NCBI GenBank assembly: GCA_019113645.1
Contig: DXGZ01000041.1
Coordinates: forward strand, 1-34,322
Length of the DNA stretch: 34,322 nucleotides
Origin: Candidatus Mediterraneibacter vanvlietii
GTDB lineage: Bacteria; Bacillota; Clostridia; Lachnospirales; Lachnospiraceae
Reading direction: 5' to 3'
In this document: positions 26,415 through 33,673 of the stretch, one piece after another
Layout: each line of letters begins with the position of its first letter
Numbering within the stretch: position 1 is the stretch's first letter
Translations under genes and position numbers: made by a program
Notes under the pieces: model-generated
What the model was told of the DNA's origin: nothing
Seen by the model: the letters and a program-made list of their open reading frames with translations, nothing else
Databases searched by the model: none

Positions 26415-27470
26415 CTACTCCGCAACCTTCACTACACCTTTGATCATCTCGGTCTTCTTGACCGGATCAATTGCGTCTTCGAACGCCTGCTGCACATCTT
26501 TGTAATCATAGATATTTGTTACCATATCTTTGACATTGAACTTGCCTGTAGCGATCGCTTCGATCGTCTGCGGGAAGTTATTACAGTAACGGAACGATGT
26601 CTGGATCGTAACCTCACGGTTGATCTTCAGGAAATCGATCGGTACCGGTTTGGACTGTGTGCCAACCATCATGATCTTTCCGCCGCGCGCAACAATCTGA
26701 ACAGCCTGCTGAGCAAGGAATACGGATCCGCCACATTCAAATACGAGCTCTACTCCGTGATCGCCGTACAGTTCTTCGGAGCGCAGGAATGCGACTGTAT
26801 CCTGCTCTTTTCCGTTGATCACTCTCTTAGCCCCAAGTTTCTTTGCCAGTTCCAGACGTTTCTCGATCACATCTACGACTGTGATGTCTGTAGCGCCAAG
26901 GCTTAAACATGCCTGAAGGACCATCAGACCGATCGTTCCTGCTCCCAGGATGACAATACTCTTTCCAAGTTTTGCCTCTCCGAGGATTGCCGCATGCATG
27001 CCAACTGCCGCAGGCTCTACCAGCGCGCCCTCCAGAGTTGTCATTCCTTCCGGAATATGATAGGTCCATTCCTCCGGATGTGCCATGTACTGTGTCAGCG
27101 CTCCTTTATAGTTCGGCTGTGTAGCCATAAAGTCTACGCTCGGGCAGATATTGTAACGTCCGGTACGGCAGTAATCACATGTGTTGTCCGGTACGCCCGG
27201 CTCGATGAGCACTTTGTCTCCAACTTTGAACTTCGTTACTTTTGATCCTACGGCTGCAACTTCGCCTGCAACCTCATGGCCGAGACCGATCTTCTGGTTC
27301 GGATCTTTCGGAGGGATGAATGGTCCGAACTCAAAACCGTGGATATCAGACCCACACATTCCCACATACTCTACTTTAAGGAGGATTTCATTCTCCTTCG
27401 GCTCCGGAATCGGACACTCCTGAATCTCAAAATGTTTCGGAGTGACTAAGATTGCTTCTGAATTTTTCAT
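26415..27470 (-). CDS. Zinc-dependent polyol dehydrogenase (sorbitol dehydrogenase-like)
   Basis: The 351-residue medium-chain dehydrogenase closely follows the sorbitol/xylitol dehydrogenase subgroup: catalytic-zinc region CGSDIHGFEFG and GHEVAGEV, GALVEPAAVGMHA, and the NAD Rossmann loop VILGAGTIGLM followed by VVDV with an acidic NAD-type residue. The structural-zinc lobe reads PDNTCDYCRTGRYNIC, three cysteines with Asp or another residue in the first position. The likely reaction is oxidation of a polyol to a ketose. ATG 27470 is eight bases after GGAAG; the longer frame to 27521 lacks a site. It is the fourth gene of the operon. Confidence 0.92.
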   Translation of the reverse strand: MKNSEAILVTPKHFEIQECPIPEPKENEILLKVEYVGMCGSDIHGFEFGPFIPPKDPNQKIGLGHEVAGEVAAVGSKVTKFKVGDKVLIEPGVPDNTCDYCRTGRYNICPSVDFMATQPNYKGALTQYMAHPEEWTYHIPEGMTTLEGALVEPAAVGMHAAILGEAKLGKSIVILGAGTIGLMVLQACLSLGATDITVVDVIEKRLELAKKLGAKRVINGKEQDTVAFLRSEELYGDHGVELVFECGGSVFLAQQAVQIVARGGKIMMVGTQSKPVPIDFLKINREVTIQTSFRYCNNFPQTIEAIATGKFNVKDMVTNIYDYKDVQQAFEDAIDPVKKTEMIKGVVKVAE

Positions 27471-27530
27471 CTTCGTTACTTCCTTCCTTTTATTTAATAT
27501 TCTGCGCGAAATATCCAGCACAGACTATAT

Positions 27531-28910
27531 TTAATCGATATTACCAATATCTTCTACAGATTCTCCCCTTGTCTCAACACCGAATACAGCAACGCATACG
27601 GCAATGACAATTGCCACTATAGAAATCAGAACAAATACACCGCCACTTCCCATCGCGCTTGCTGCAATGTATGTAACCAGGAACGGGAAGAAGATATTGC
27701 TGACACGTCCGATCGCGTTACAGAAGCCAGAACCTGATAGTTTTGCCGACGTAGGCCACATCTCCGGTACATATACGGCTGATGCATAGCACACATACAT
27801 GTAAATAACTGTATTCAGTAAGAACGTTGATACGATCAGAGGCGTCATCGATGTCTGCTGGCTTGTAACAACACCAAGTACTGCCATCAGCACAAGCAGG
27901 ACAACACCTGTAACCCTTCGCGGAATCTTATCCATATAAAGAGATGCGATAAAGATACCAAACGGTGCCCCGAAAAGGCCGAACATTGTCATGAACTGAG
28001 ACTGGGATGTATCATAACCAAGGGATACAAGCAGTGAAGGCATCCACGTCATCAAGGTATACTGAATTGTATTCATTCCGATCAGTACAAGGGATCCGAC
28101 AATCGTTCTTCTGAGCAGTTTTCCTTTAAACAATGCAGAATACGGAAGCTGTTTTACCGGCTTTGGTTCTTCTGTTACAGGAGGAAGCGGTTTGCCTGTT
28201 GATGCTTCGATCTCTTTTTCAATCTTTGTAAGGATAGCATCTGCCTCGTCCACTCTGCCCTGAGACTCCAGCCATCTCGGTGACTCCGGAAATTTCTTTG
28301 CAATAAGAACAGCTGCAATAATTGAAAGAATCGACGGAATCATATACTGGATTCTCCAGTTTGCATTCAGGCTTACACCTGTCAGACCAATCAGGAAAGC
28401 TATACCGTTGCTTACCGGGTGAGACCAGTTTCCGATAAAGGAGTTACGGCTGGACCATGTACCACGATTTCTTCCCGGAACATACTCCGTAAATCCCGCA
28501 AACAGAACAACCAGAAGAGCACCGAGACCAAATCCCTGAATAAGCCTGAATACATACAGTACATATACATTCGGCGAAACCGCGCCACCGATCATAGCTA
28601 TGATGTGTATTACTTCATATAACAAAATACTTTTTTTACGTCCGATCTTATCGCCGATAGGACCTCCGACAAGTGCTCCGAAGAGCTGTCCTGCCGTATA
28701 TGTCGTTCCCCACATTGCAAGGAGTGTTGTTCCCGACTCCAGCCAGTGAAGTTCATTGAGCAGCACATTCTGTACAGAACCGCCGATTGCATTTGACCAG
28801 CAGACAAGTAGGGCAAATGCTGTAATAAGCCACATTTTTATGTGCCAGCCCGAATTCGGCAGGCGATCCAGCCTTGCGCCGATATTCGCGCTCTTTTTAT
28901 TTGATGCCAT
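27531..28910 (-). CDS. MFS sugar porter family transporter
   Basis: The 459-residue protein has twelve hydrophobic segments and sugar-porter signatures: GDKIGRKKS between helices 2 and 3, FPESPRWLESQGR after helix 6, and VETRGES at the C-terminus. This family brings in sugars, inositols and other polyols unmodified by proton or sodium symport. That fits an operon whose first steps are dehydrogenases rather than a phosphotransferase system. ATG 28910 is preceded by AGAGGAA; the frame to 28976 runs through a hairpin and is not used. The substrate is not predictable from sequence alone. Confidence 0.92.
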   Translation of the reverse strand: MASNKKSANIGARLDRLPNSGWHIKMWLITAFALLVCWSNAIGGSVQNVLLNELHWLESGTTLLAMWGTTYTAGQLFGALVGGPIGDKIGRKKSILLYEVIHIIAMIGGAVSPNVYVLYVFRLIQGFGLGALLVVLFAGFTEYVPGRNRGTWSSRNSFIGNWSHPVSNGIAFLIGLTGVSLNANWRIQYMIPSILSIIAAVLIAKKFPESPRWLESQGRVDEADAILTKIEKEIEASTGKPLPPVTEEPKPVKQLPYSALFKGKLLRRTIVGSLVLIGMNTIQYTLMTWMPSLLVSLGYDTSQSQFMTMFGLFGAPFGIFIASLYMDKIPRRVTGVVLLVLMAVLGVVTSQQTSMTPLIVSTFLLNTVIYMYVCYASAVYVPEMWPTSAKLSGSGFCNAIGRVSNIFFPFLVTYIAASAMGSGGVFVLISIVAIVIAVCVAVFGVETRGESVEDIGNID

Positions 28911-28943
28911 AATTTTTTCCTCTCTTCCTTTCTTTGTTATGTC

Positions 28944-28983
28944 CGGCGGCATGGCCGGCAGAGGTTTAATCGCCATGCCGCCG
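28944..28983. other. Intra-operon hairpin
   Basis: CGGCGGCATGGC (28944-28955) and GCCATGCCGCCG (28972-28983) form a perfect 12-bp stem with a 16-base loop between the epimerase stop and the MFS start. On the minus strand no T run follows, so it is more likely an mRNA-stability or processing stem than a full terminator. Confidence 0.7.
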
Positions 28984-28989
28984 TTCGGA

Positions 28990-29682
28990 TCAACGGTTAA
29001 GATCCTTTAGTTCATCGTCTACTTCACTCTGCATGATAGCCCACGCAGTCTTGATATCCGGGTCTTTATTCCAGAGAGCCGGCGGACCGAGAACTACCAT
29101 ATCTGCACCCGCCTCATACAGAGGGGCATAAACTCCTGCATTCATAGAGCCGTCAGCCTCGATCAGGAAGTCCAGCCCCATCTCTTCTCTCCATTTTACA
29201 AGTGTGCGGATTTTATCGTACATCTGTGTAATAACCTTCTGTCCCGCATAGCCTGCATCCACGATCATAATCGTAACTTTTGAAAGCAGCGGCAGGTAAT
29301 AGCGGATTGCTTCAAGCGGCGCGGCGGGATTCATTGCGATTCCCGCCTTGCAGCCAAGAGAGAGGATTTTATTGATTGTGACGAAAGCATCACTCTCAAT
29401 ACAGTCGGTATGCGGAGTTATATAATCTGCTCCAGCCTCCGCGCACGCCTCGATAAAGTCCTGCGGGTGTTTTACCATCAGGTGGGCATCCATTGGTTTT
29501 TTGACCACTTTCTTCAATACTGCCATAAAGTCAGGCCCTACGCCGAATGTCTTGACATAATTGCCATCCTTAATATCAATGTGGAGAAAATCTGCATGTT
29601 CATCGATATATCTCACCTGATTTTCAAAATCATATAAGTCACAGCATCCCATTGAGGGAGCCAGCAAAAGTTTCTTTTCCAT
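28990..29682 (-). CDS. AlsE-like ketose (phosphate) 3-epimerase, RPE family
   Basis: The 230-residue TIM-barrel protein belongs to the ribulose-phosphate 3-epimerase family and resembles E. coli D-allulose-6-phosphate 3-epimerase (AlsE) more than housekeeping RPE. Shared blocks are IDEHADFLHIDIKDG, KPMDAHLMVKHPQDFI, VKWREEMGLDFLIEADGS and IKTAWAIM. Metal ligands are present (His and Asp in HIDIKDG, His in DAHLMV, Asp in EADGS). The C-terminal phosphate-binding loop, GTSGLF in AlsE, is GPPALW here, so the substrate may differ or lack a phosphate. The ATG is eight bases after AGGAG and five bases after the preceding gene. It should invert C3 of a ketose or its phosphate. Confidence 0.88.
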   Translation of the reverse strand: MEKKLLLAPSMGCCDLYDFENQVRYIDEHADFLHIDIKDGNYVKTFGVGPDFMAVLKKVVKKPMDAHLMVKHPQDFIEACAEAGADYITPHTDCIESDAFVTINKILSLGCKAGIAMNPAAPLEAIRYYLPLLSKVTIMIVDAGYAGQKVITQMYDKIRTLVKWREEMGLDFLIEADGSMNAGVYAPLYEAGADMVVLGPPALWNKDPDIKTAWAIMQSEVDDELKDLNR

Positions 29683-29687
29683 CCGGA

Positions 29688-30770
29688 TTACTCCTCATCA
29701 TCAAAGTCATAGTGGAAGATTACTTTGATTGCTTCTTTCCTTGCCATTGCATCAAATCCTTCCTCATACTGTGATAAACCGAGTCTGTGTGTGATCATCG
29801 GCTGAACCTTGATCTGGCCGGATGCAAGCAGACGGATCGCATTTCTCCATGACGTGGAGTCATATGCCATGTGGCCGATAATGCTCTTGTTCCAGGATGT
29901 AATATCATTAATAGAGAAATCAAGCGGCTTGAATCCCATTCCGACACGGACAACCTCGCCGTTCGGCCGGAGCATCTCGATTGCCTGTTTCAGGGCGATG
30001 TTAGCACCTGAACACTCGATAACAAGTCCAAGGTTATCTCTTCCACAGATTTCAGTACATCTCTTAACCACATCTTCTTTAGATCCGTTTACCACATGCG
30101 TAGCACCTACTTCAAGGGCAACCGGGAAGCGGGTCGGAACATCCTCGTCAAGTCCTACCATTACAATGTTGACAGCACCCATGATACGTGCAATCTGTAC
30201 GGAGAAAAGTCCGAGCGGGCCTGTTCCGAATACCACAACATCCTGTCCCGGCATAAGATGGCTCTGCTGGGCTACAGCCTTGTATGCATTACAGATTGGA
30301 TCAAGCACTGCTGCTTCTTCGTATTTCACATTCTCAGGGATTTCCCAAATCGCATGTTTGTGAATTGCGAGGATTTCACCCGGTACCTTGCAATACTTGG
30401 AGAAGCCGCCGCCCCATGTATTGTTATCCAAACCTAAGTTTACTTTTTCTTCACAGCAGAGAAAATCACCCTGTTCACAAGCCGGGCAGACACCGCATAC
30501 GTGAGCGCTGTTATCGGATACAACCCTCTGTCCGACTTTCCAGTCTTTTACATTTTCTCCCACTTCTACGATATCTCCTGCAAACTCATGTCCACGGATG
30601 GAGTTGAATTCATCTGATCCGTTATCCACTCTCCAGTGCTTCATATCAGCTCCGCAGATAGCGGCTGCCTTGATCTCAATGATAATATCATCCGGTCCAC
30701 AAGTCGGCTTCGGGACATCAATCATTGTATATCCGCCAAATTCTTTACCAAATCTTGCTATTGCTTTCAT
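29688..30770 (-). CDS. Zinc-dependent medium-chain alcohol/polyol dehydrogenase
   Basis: This 360-residue dehydrogenase is the first gene of the carbohydrate operon. It has the catalytic-zinc residues in AAICGADMKHW and RGHEFAGDI, a complete structural-zinc lobe (CGVCPACEQGDFLCC), the cofactor-binding loop VVFGTGPLGLF and a C-terminal dimer segment. Relatives oxidise polyols, threonine or sugar phosphates; it is distinct from the second dehydrogenase at 26415-27470. The ATG is seven bases after AGGAG and about 95 bases from the promoter at 30864-30892. Two zinc dehydrogenases in one operon suggest two oxidation steps or two substrates. Confidence 0.92.
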   Translation of the reverse strand: MKAIARFGKEFGGYTMIDVPKPTCGPDDIIIEIKAAAICGADMKHWRVDNGSDEFNSIRGHEFAGDIVEVGENVKDWKVGQRVVSDNSAHVCGVCPACEQGDFLCCEEKVNLGLDNNTWGGGFSKYCKVPGEILAIHKHAIWEIPENVKYEEAAVLDPICNAYKAVAQQSHLMPGQDVVVFGTGPLGLFSVQIARIMGAVNIVMVGLDEDVPTRFPVALEVGATHVVNGSKEDVVKRCTEICGRDNLGLVIECSGANIALKQAIEMLRPNGEVVRVGMGFKPLDFSINDITSWNKSIIGHMAYDSTSWRNAIRLLASGQIKVQPMITHRLGLSQYEEGFDAMARKEAIKVIFHYDFDDEE

Positions 30771-30863
30771 TTTTCAATCTCCTCTTCCTTCTTAACATTC
30801 GGGGGATCCCCCCTTTGCTTGATACTCGTTTCCGGCCAGAAACTTTATTTTTTATCTGTCTGT

Positions 30864-30892
30864 ATTTTATTACTTTTCTGTGTTTCAGTCAA
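30864..30892 (-). promoter_or_regulatory. Sigma-A-type promoter of the carbohydrate operon
   Basis: On the minus strand TTGACT (30892-30887) and TAAAAT (30869-30864) are separated by 17 bases. The spacer contains the sequence TGAAACACAGAAAA, which is repeated upstream at 30999-31012. Confidence 0.8.
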
Positions 30893-31012
30893 TTATTTTC
30901 TTTGAAATAAAGATTTTTCAGCATTTTTAACACTAATCCTTTTCCCAAATCTACTTTTTGCGTTTTTTTCAATACTATTTTTTGGTTATTTTGCACATTT
31001 TTCTGTGTTTCA
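30874..31012. repeat. Pair of 14-bp direct repeats, candidate operators
   Basis: TTTTCTGTGTTTCA occurs at 30874-30887 (inside the promoter spacer) and at 30999-31012, 125 bases apart. One copy in the promoter and one upstream is the arrangement expected for repression by looping, as known for DeoR-family repressors. Binding here is inferred. Confidence 0.5.
30899..30913. promoter_or_regulatory. Candidate regulator site upstream of the carbohydrate operon -35 box
   Basis: The minus strand reads TCTTTATTTCAAAGA six bases upstream of TTGACT, the same 15-mer as upstream of the symporter promoter (22324-22338). It is an imperfect palindrome flanked by GAAAAA and AAAA in both places. Confidence 0.5.
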
Positions 31013-31026
31013 CATATTTCAGGCAT

Positions 31027-31070
31027 GAAAACAAAGAAAAGCGCCGGAACCTGAAACAGTTCCGCCGCTT
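31027..31070 (-). terminator. Terminator after the ROK glucokinase fragment
   Basis: AAGCG-C-CGGAAC (31039-31050) pairs with GTTCCG-C-CGCTT (31059-31070) across one C-C mismatch. On the minus strand it is followed by TTTTCTTTGTTTT. It separates the fragment from the carbohydrate operon promoter. Confidence 0.8.
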
Positions 31071-31112
31071 ACTTTCTATCTGCAGCTTCTCAATATTTAT
31101 TTATATTTTCTT

Positions 31113-31799
31113 CTATGCATTGTCGAGAACCAGCTTCGCCGCGCCGCAGATGCCTGCATCATTACCGAGCTTCGCGAGCACGAATCTTACATTCTTATTC
31201 GCAAAGAATGCTCTCTCCATGTATGGCTCTCTTATGTACGGGATAAGTACTTCTCCGGCTTTGGATACGCCGCCGCCAATGACAAATACTGCCGGATCCG
31301 TCACTGCTGCAAGATTAGCCAGTCCGTATCCCAAATATCTTCCAAATGTAGTGGCGATTTCCTTTGCCACATCATCTCCTGCTTTCACTGCATGGAAGTC
31401 CGCGCCCTTGTTGGAACTGAACGCGCCAGGGACGTTCTCCCAGACGATATACCTCGGATATTTTCCATCGGTTGCACACCTCATTTCTTTTACAATCCGT
31501 ATTGCCTCATAAAAGAGGTTACTCCGTGAGCCGCCAAGCCCGGCTCTTTTCCCGGCAATGCTCATATCCTGGCAGGGCGAGCCGAAGGTGATGATGTCCA
31601 CCGGCTCTACCTCTGCGCCGTCCATCCGGGAGACATCGCCGTAATGCTTCATAAAAGGCAGCCGCTTTGTGGTCACCCGGATGGGGAACGGCTCAATCTC
31701 CGATGCCCAAACGGGGGTAATGCCGGAGAGCAAGCCGCCCAGGGGGAAGCCGCCGGAGCCGTCAAAGAGGCTGCCGAGGGTCAGTTTGTCATGGAGCAT
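31113..31799 (-). pseudogene. Chimera: N-terminal C5-DNA methyltransferase joined in frame to C-terminal ROK glucokinase
   Basis: The frame begins as a cytosine-5 DNA methyltransferase: SAM-binding motif I (LGSLFDGSGGFPLGGLL), catalytic PCQ motif IV (FGSPCQDMSIAGKRAGL) and motif VI (WENVPGAF). After about residue 134 (bases 31385-31406, GADFHAVKAG) it becomes the last 94 residues of a ROK glucokinase (IATTFGRYLGYGLANLAAV, VFVIGGGVSKAGEVL, LGNDAGICGAAKLVL). Missing are the target-recognition domain and motifs VIII-X of the methyltransferase, and the ATP-binding N-terminus and zinc motif of the kinase; neither half should be active. ATG 31799 overlaps the upstream HNH gene by 11 bases, while the 3' end keeps the kinase stop and terminator. 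It is a mobile-element junction, deletion scar or assembly error. Confidence 0.85.
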
Positions 31800-32406
31800 T
31801 GACAACACCCCCATCCCAGAAATCAAAAAATGCGCTGTTCTGCGAGAGTTCCGCATAACGCGCACATTTTCCAGCGACTTTTCTTTCAATCCAATCCGGT
31901 GCTTTTCCAGTATCGTTATATCTCCCATACTGTCCAAACATACAAAGCATTCCAATATTCCGCGCTTTTACTGCATCTTCAAAGGTATCAAAATAGCCAA
32001 GGTGTATCTCTTGCTGGCAGATTTTTATTCTTGCCCGGAATTTGCGCCTTGGCGGATAATAACTCACGCCACTGACACCGGAAGTATTATTTTTCTGCAG
32101 CGGCTGGTTCATCTGGTTCTGCTGATGTGTACAATAACGGATATTGCACCTGCGATTGTCAAATGTGTCCAGATTTATATGGTCTATTTCATAGCCCGGC
32201 CTGTGTTCAAACAGATAATCATGGAGGGTTCGTCCCTTACAGTCAATCACATAATATTGGCTGCCATTTCCTTTGCTGCCCAGATAAAATTTAACTGTAC
32301 GAATCTTTTCGACCATATCGGCATCTATCACAAAAATCTGACCGCTTGCCAGTTCCCCATAGGCTACAAGGCCGTCTTCAGAAAACCGATATTTTACATT
32401 ACTCAT
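31789..32406 (-). CDS. HNH endonuclease with AP2 DNA-binding domain
   Basis: The 205-residue protein has an HNH nuclease segment (YEIDHINLDTFDNRRCNIRY, about residues 70-90) followed by an AP2-like domain (NTSGVSGVSYYPPRRKFRAR...HLGYFDTFEDAVKAR, about 107-150). This is the layout of free-standing homing endonucleases common in phages. ATG 32406 is nine bases after GGAGG and overlaps the upstream methyltransferase gene by eight bases. Its own end overlaps the cytosine methyltransferase start by 11 bases. It probably cleaves a specific site in related genomes lacking the gene. The target is unknown. Confidence 0.9.
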   Translation of the reverse strand: MSNVKYRFSEDGLVAYGELASGQIFVIDADMVEKIRTVKFYLGSKGNGSQYYVIDCKGRTLHDYLFEHRPGYEIDHINLDTFDNRRCNIRYCTHQQNQMNQPLQKNNTSGVSGVSYYPPRRKFRARIKICQQEIHLGYFDTFEDAVKARNIGMLCMFGQYGRYNDTGKAPDWIERKVAGKCARYAELSQNSAFFDFWDGGVVNAP

Positions 32407-33673
32407 CTGCAATTACCTCCGCCATATCAAGTGCCTGTTCGTAGGTATGTTCCTTTCCATCCCGGATCAACAGCACACCATCCGCACTGTTGCCATGCTG
32501 GTTCATGTAACGCATAACTGCCACATCTACAAACTTTGGTTCCAATTCCACCCCATAACAGATCCGCCCGATCTGGTCACAGGCAATCAGCGTGGATGCT
32601 GAACCCAGAAACCCATCCAGTACGATTCCATTTACCTGTGTGCTTTGCTGTATCAGATACGCAATGAGAGGAACAGGTTTACTGGAAGGATGACCATGTC
32701 CGTCCTCTTTTGAATTCTTGATTCCATCAAATTCAAAGACGGCTTTCTGTTTCTGGTCTCCATACCACTTGTGCTTTCCATCCTTTCTCCAGCCAAAGAT
32801 GATCGGTTCCATGTTGAACTTCCAGTCTGTCCGCATCAGCGGAGCCCTGGGCTTTTTCCAGATGAGTCCGGCGCCGACCTTGAACCCGGCATCCTCAAAG
32901 GCGTCATAAAACACACGCGCTTTCATAGTGGCGTAAAATTCATAGATAGAAGCGTCAATGGCCATGGCATCTTTGAAGTTCGTAAATGCTTTCATGAGGA
33001 ACTCGTAGGCCTGGGCATCCTCCAGATCGTCGTTTGCGATCCGCCCGGACTGGCTCTCCAGTTTAACAAAATACGGGGCGTCCGTGCAGACCAGGTTGAC
33101 CTTCGTGTCTCTAAGAAGCAAACGGAACGTCTCCGGGTCTGTGGAATCCCCGCAGATGACGGTATGTTTTCCAAGCCGCCAGATGTCACCTGCTTTGGAA
33201 AAGCAGGGCTTCTCCAGTTCCGCTTCCACATCGAAGTCATCTTCCTTCGCCTCATCATCTGTACCAAACAGGTCTGCCAGTTCCTTTTCATCAAAACCGG
33301 TCAGCAGGGGATCAAAGTCCATACCCTGCAAGGACTCAATCTCCACCCGCAGAAGTTCCTCATCCCATCCGGCATCCATCGCCATGCGGTTGTCCGCAAT
33401 GATATAGGCTTTCTTCTGCGCTTCCGTCATTTCATCCACAAAAACGCACGGAACTTCTTTGTATCCTTCTGCCTTTGCGCCGATAAGACGTCCGTGTCCT
33501 GCCAGAACGTTGTAATCTCTATCAACAATAATCGGATTTACAAATCCAAACTCCCGTAAAGAAGCCCGAAGCTTGTTTATCTGCTCCGGGCTGTGTGTCC
33601 TTGCATTATTGATATATGGGACAAGCCGATTAATATCAACCAACTGGAATTCTGTAATTGTTTTATGTTCCAT
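32399..33673 (-). CDS. ParB-like nuclease domain fused to DNA N6/N4 methyltransferase
   Basis: The 424-residue protein begins with a ParB/sulfiredoxin-like domain (VDINRLVPYINNARTHSPEQ, NPIIVDRDYNVLAGHGRLIGA, about 10-100). It continues as a permuted amino-methyltransferase: catalytic motif IV first (VNLVCTDAPYFV, about residue 205), then HPSSKPVPL and SAM motif I (VLDGFLGSASTLIACDQ) near the C-terminus. Motif IV is DAPY instead of the usual DPPY, and motif I is DGFLGSAST, both slight departures. Such fusions are typical of Clostridia phages, where they methylate phage DNA. ATG 33673 is six bases after AAGGAGG and overlaps the upstream HNH gene by 11 bases. Confidence 0.9.
   Translation of the reverse strand: MEHKTITEFQLVDINRLVPYINNARTHSPEQINKLRASLREFGFVNPIIVDRDYNVLAGHGRLIGAKAEGYKEVPCVFVDEMTEAQKKAYIIADNRMAMDAGWDEELLRVEIESLQGMDFDPLLTGFDEKELADLFGTDDEAKEDDFDVEAELEKPCFSKAGDIWRLGKHTVICGDSTDPETFRLLLRDTKVNLVCTDAPYFVKLESQSGRIANDDLEDAQAYEFLMKAFTNFKDAMAIDASIYEFYATMKARVFYDAFEDAGFKVGAGLIWKKPRAPLMRTDWKFNMEPIIFGWRKDGKHKWYGDQKQKAVFEFDGIKNSKEDGHGHPSSKPVPLIAYLIQQSTQVNGIVLDGFLGSASTLIACDQIGRICYGVELEPKFVDVAVMRYMNQHGNSADGVLLIRDGKEHTYEQALDMAEVIADE

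Noticed and set aside
31113-31955. Start of the chimeric methyltransferase/glucokinase frame at 31955
   Set aside because: The first 52 codons lie inside the HNH/AP2 gene in another frame; ATG 31799 has the 11-base overlap typical of this gene array and fits the methyltransferase N-terminus.
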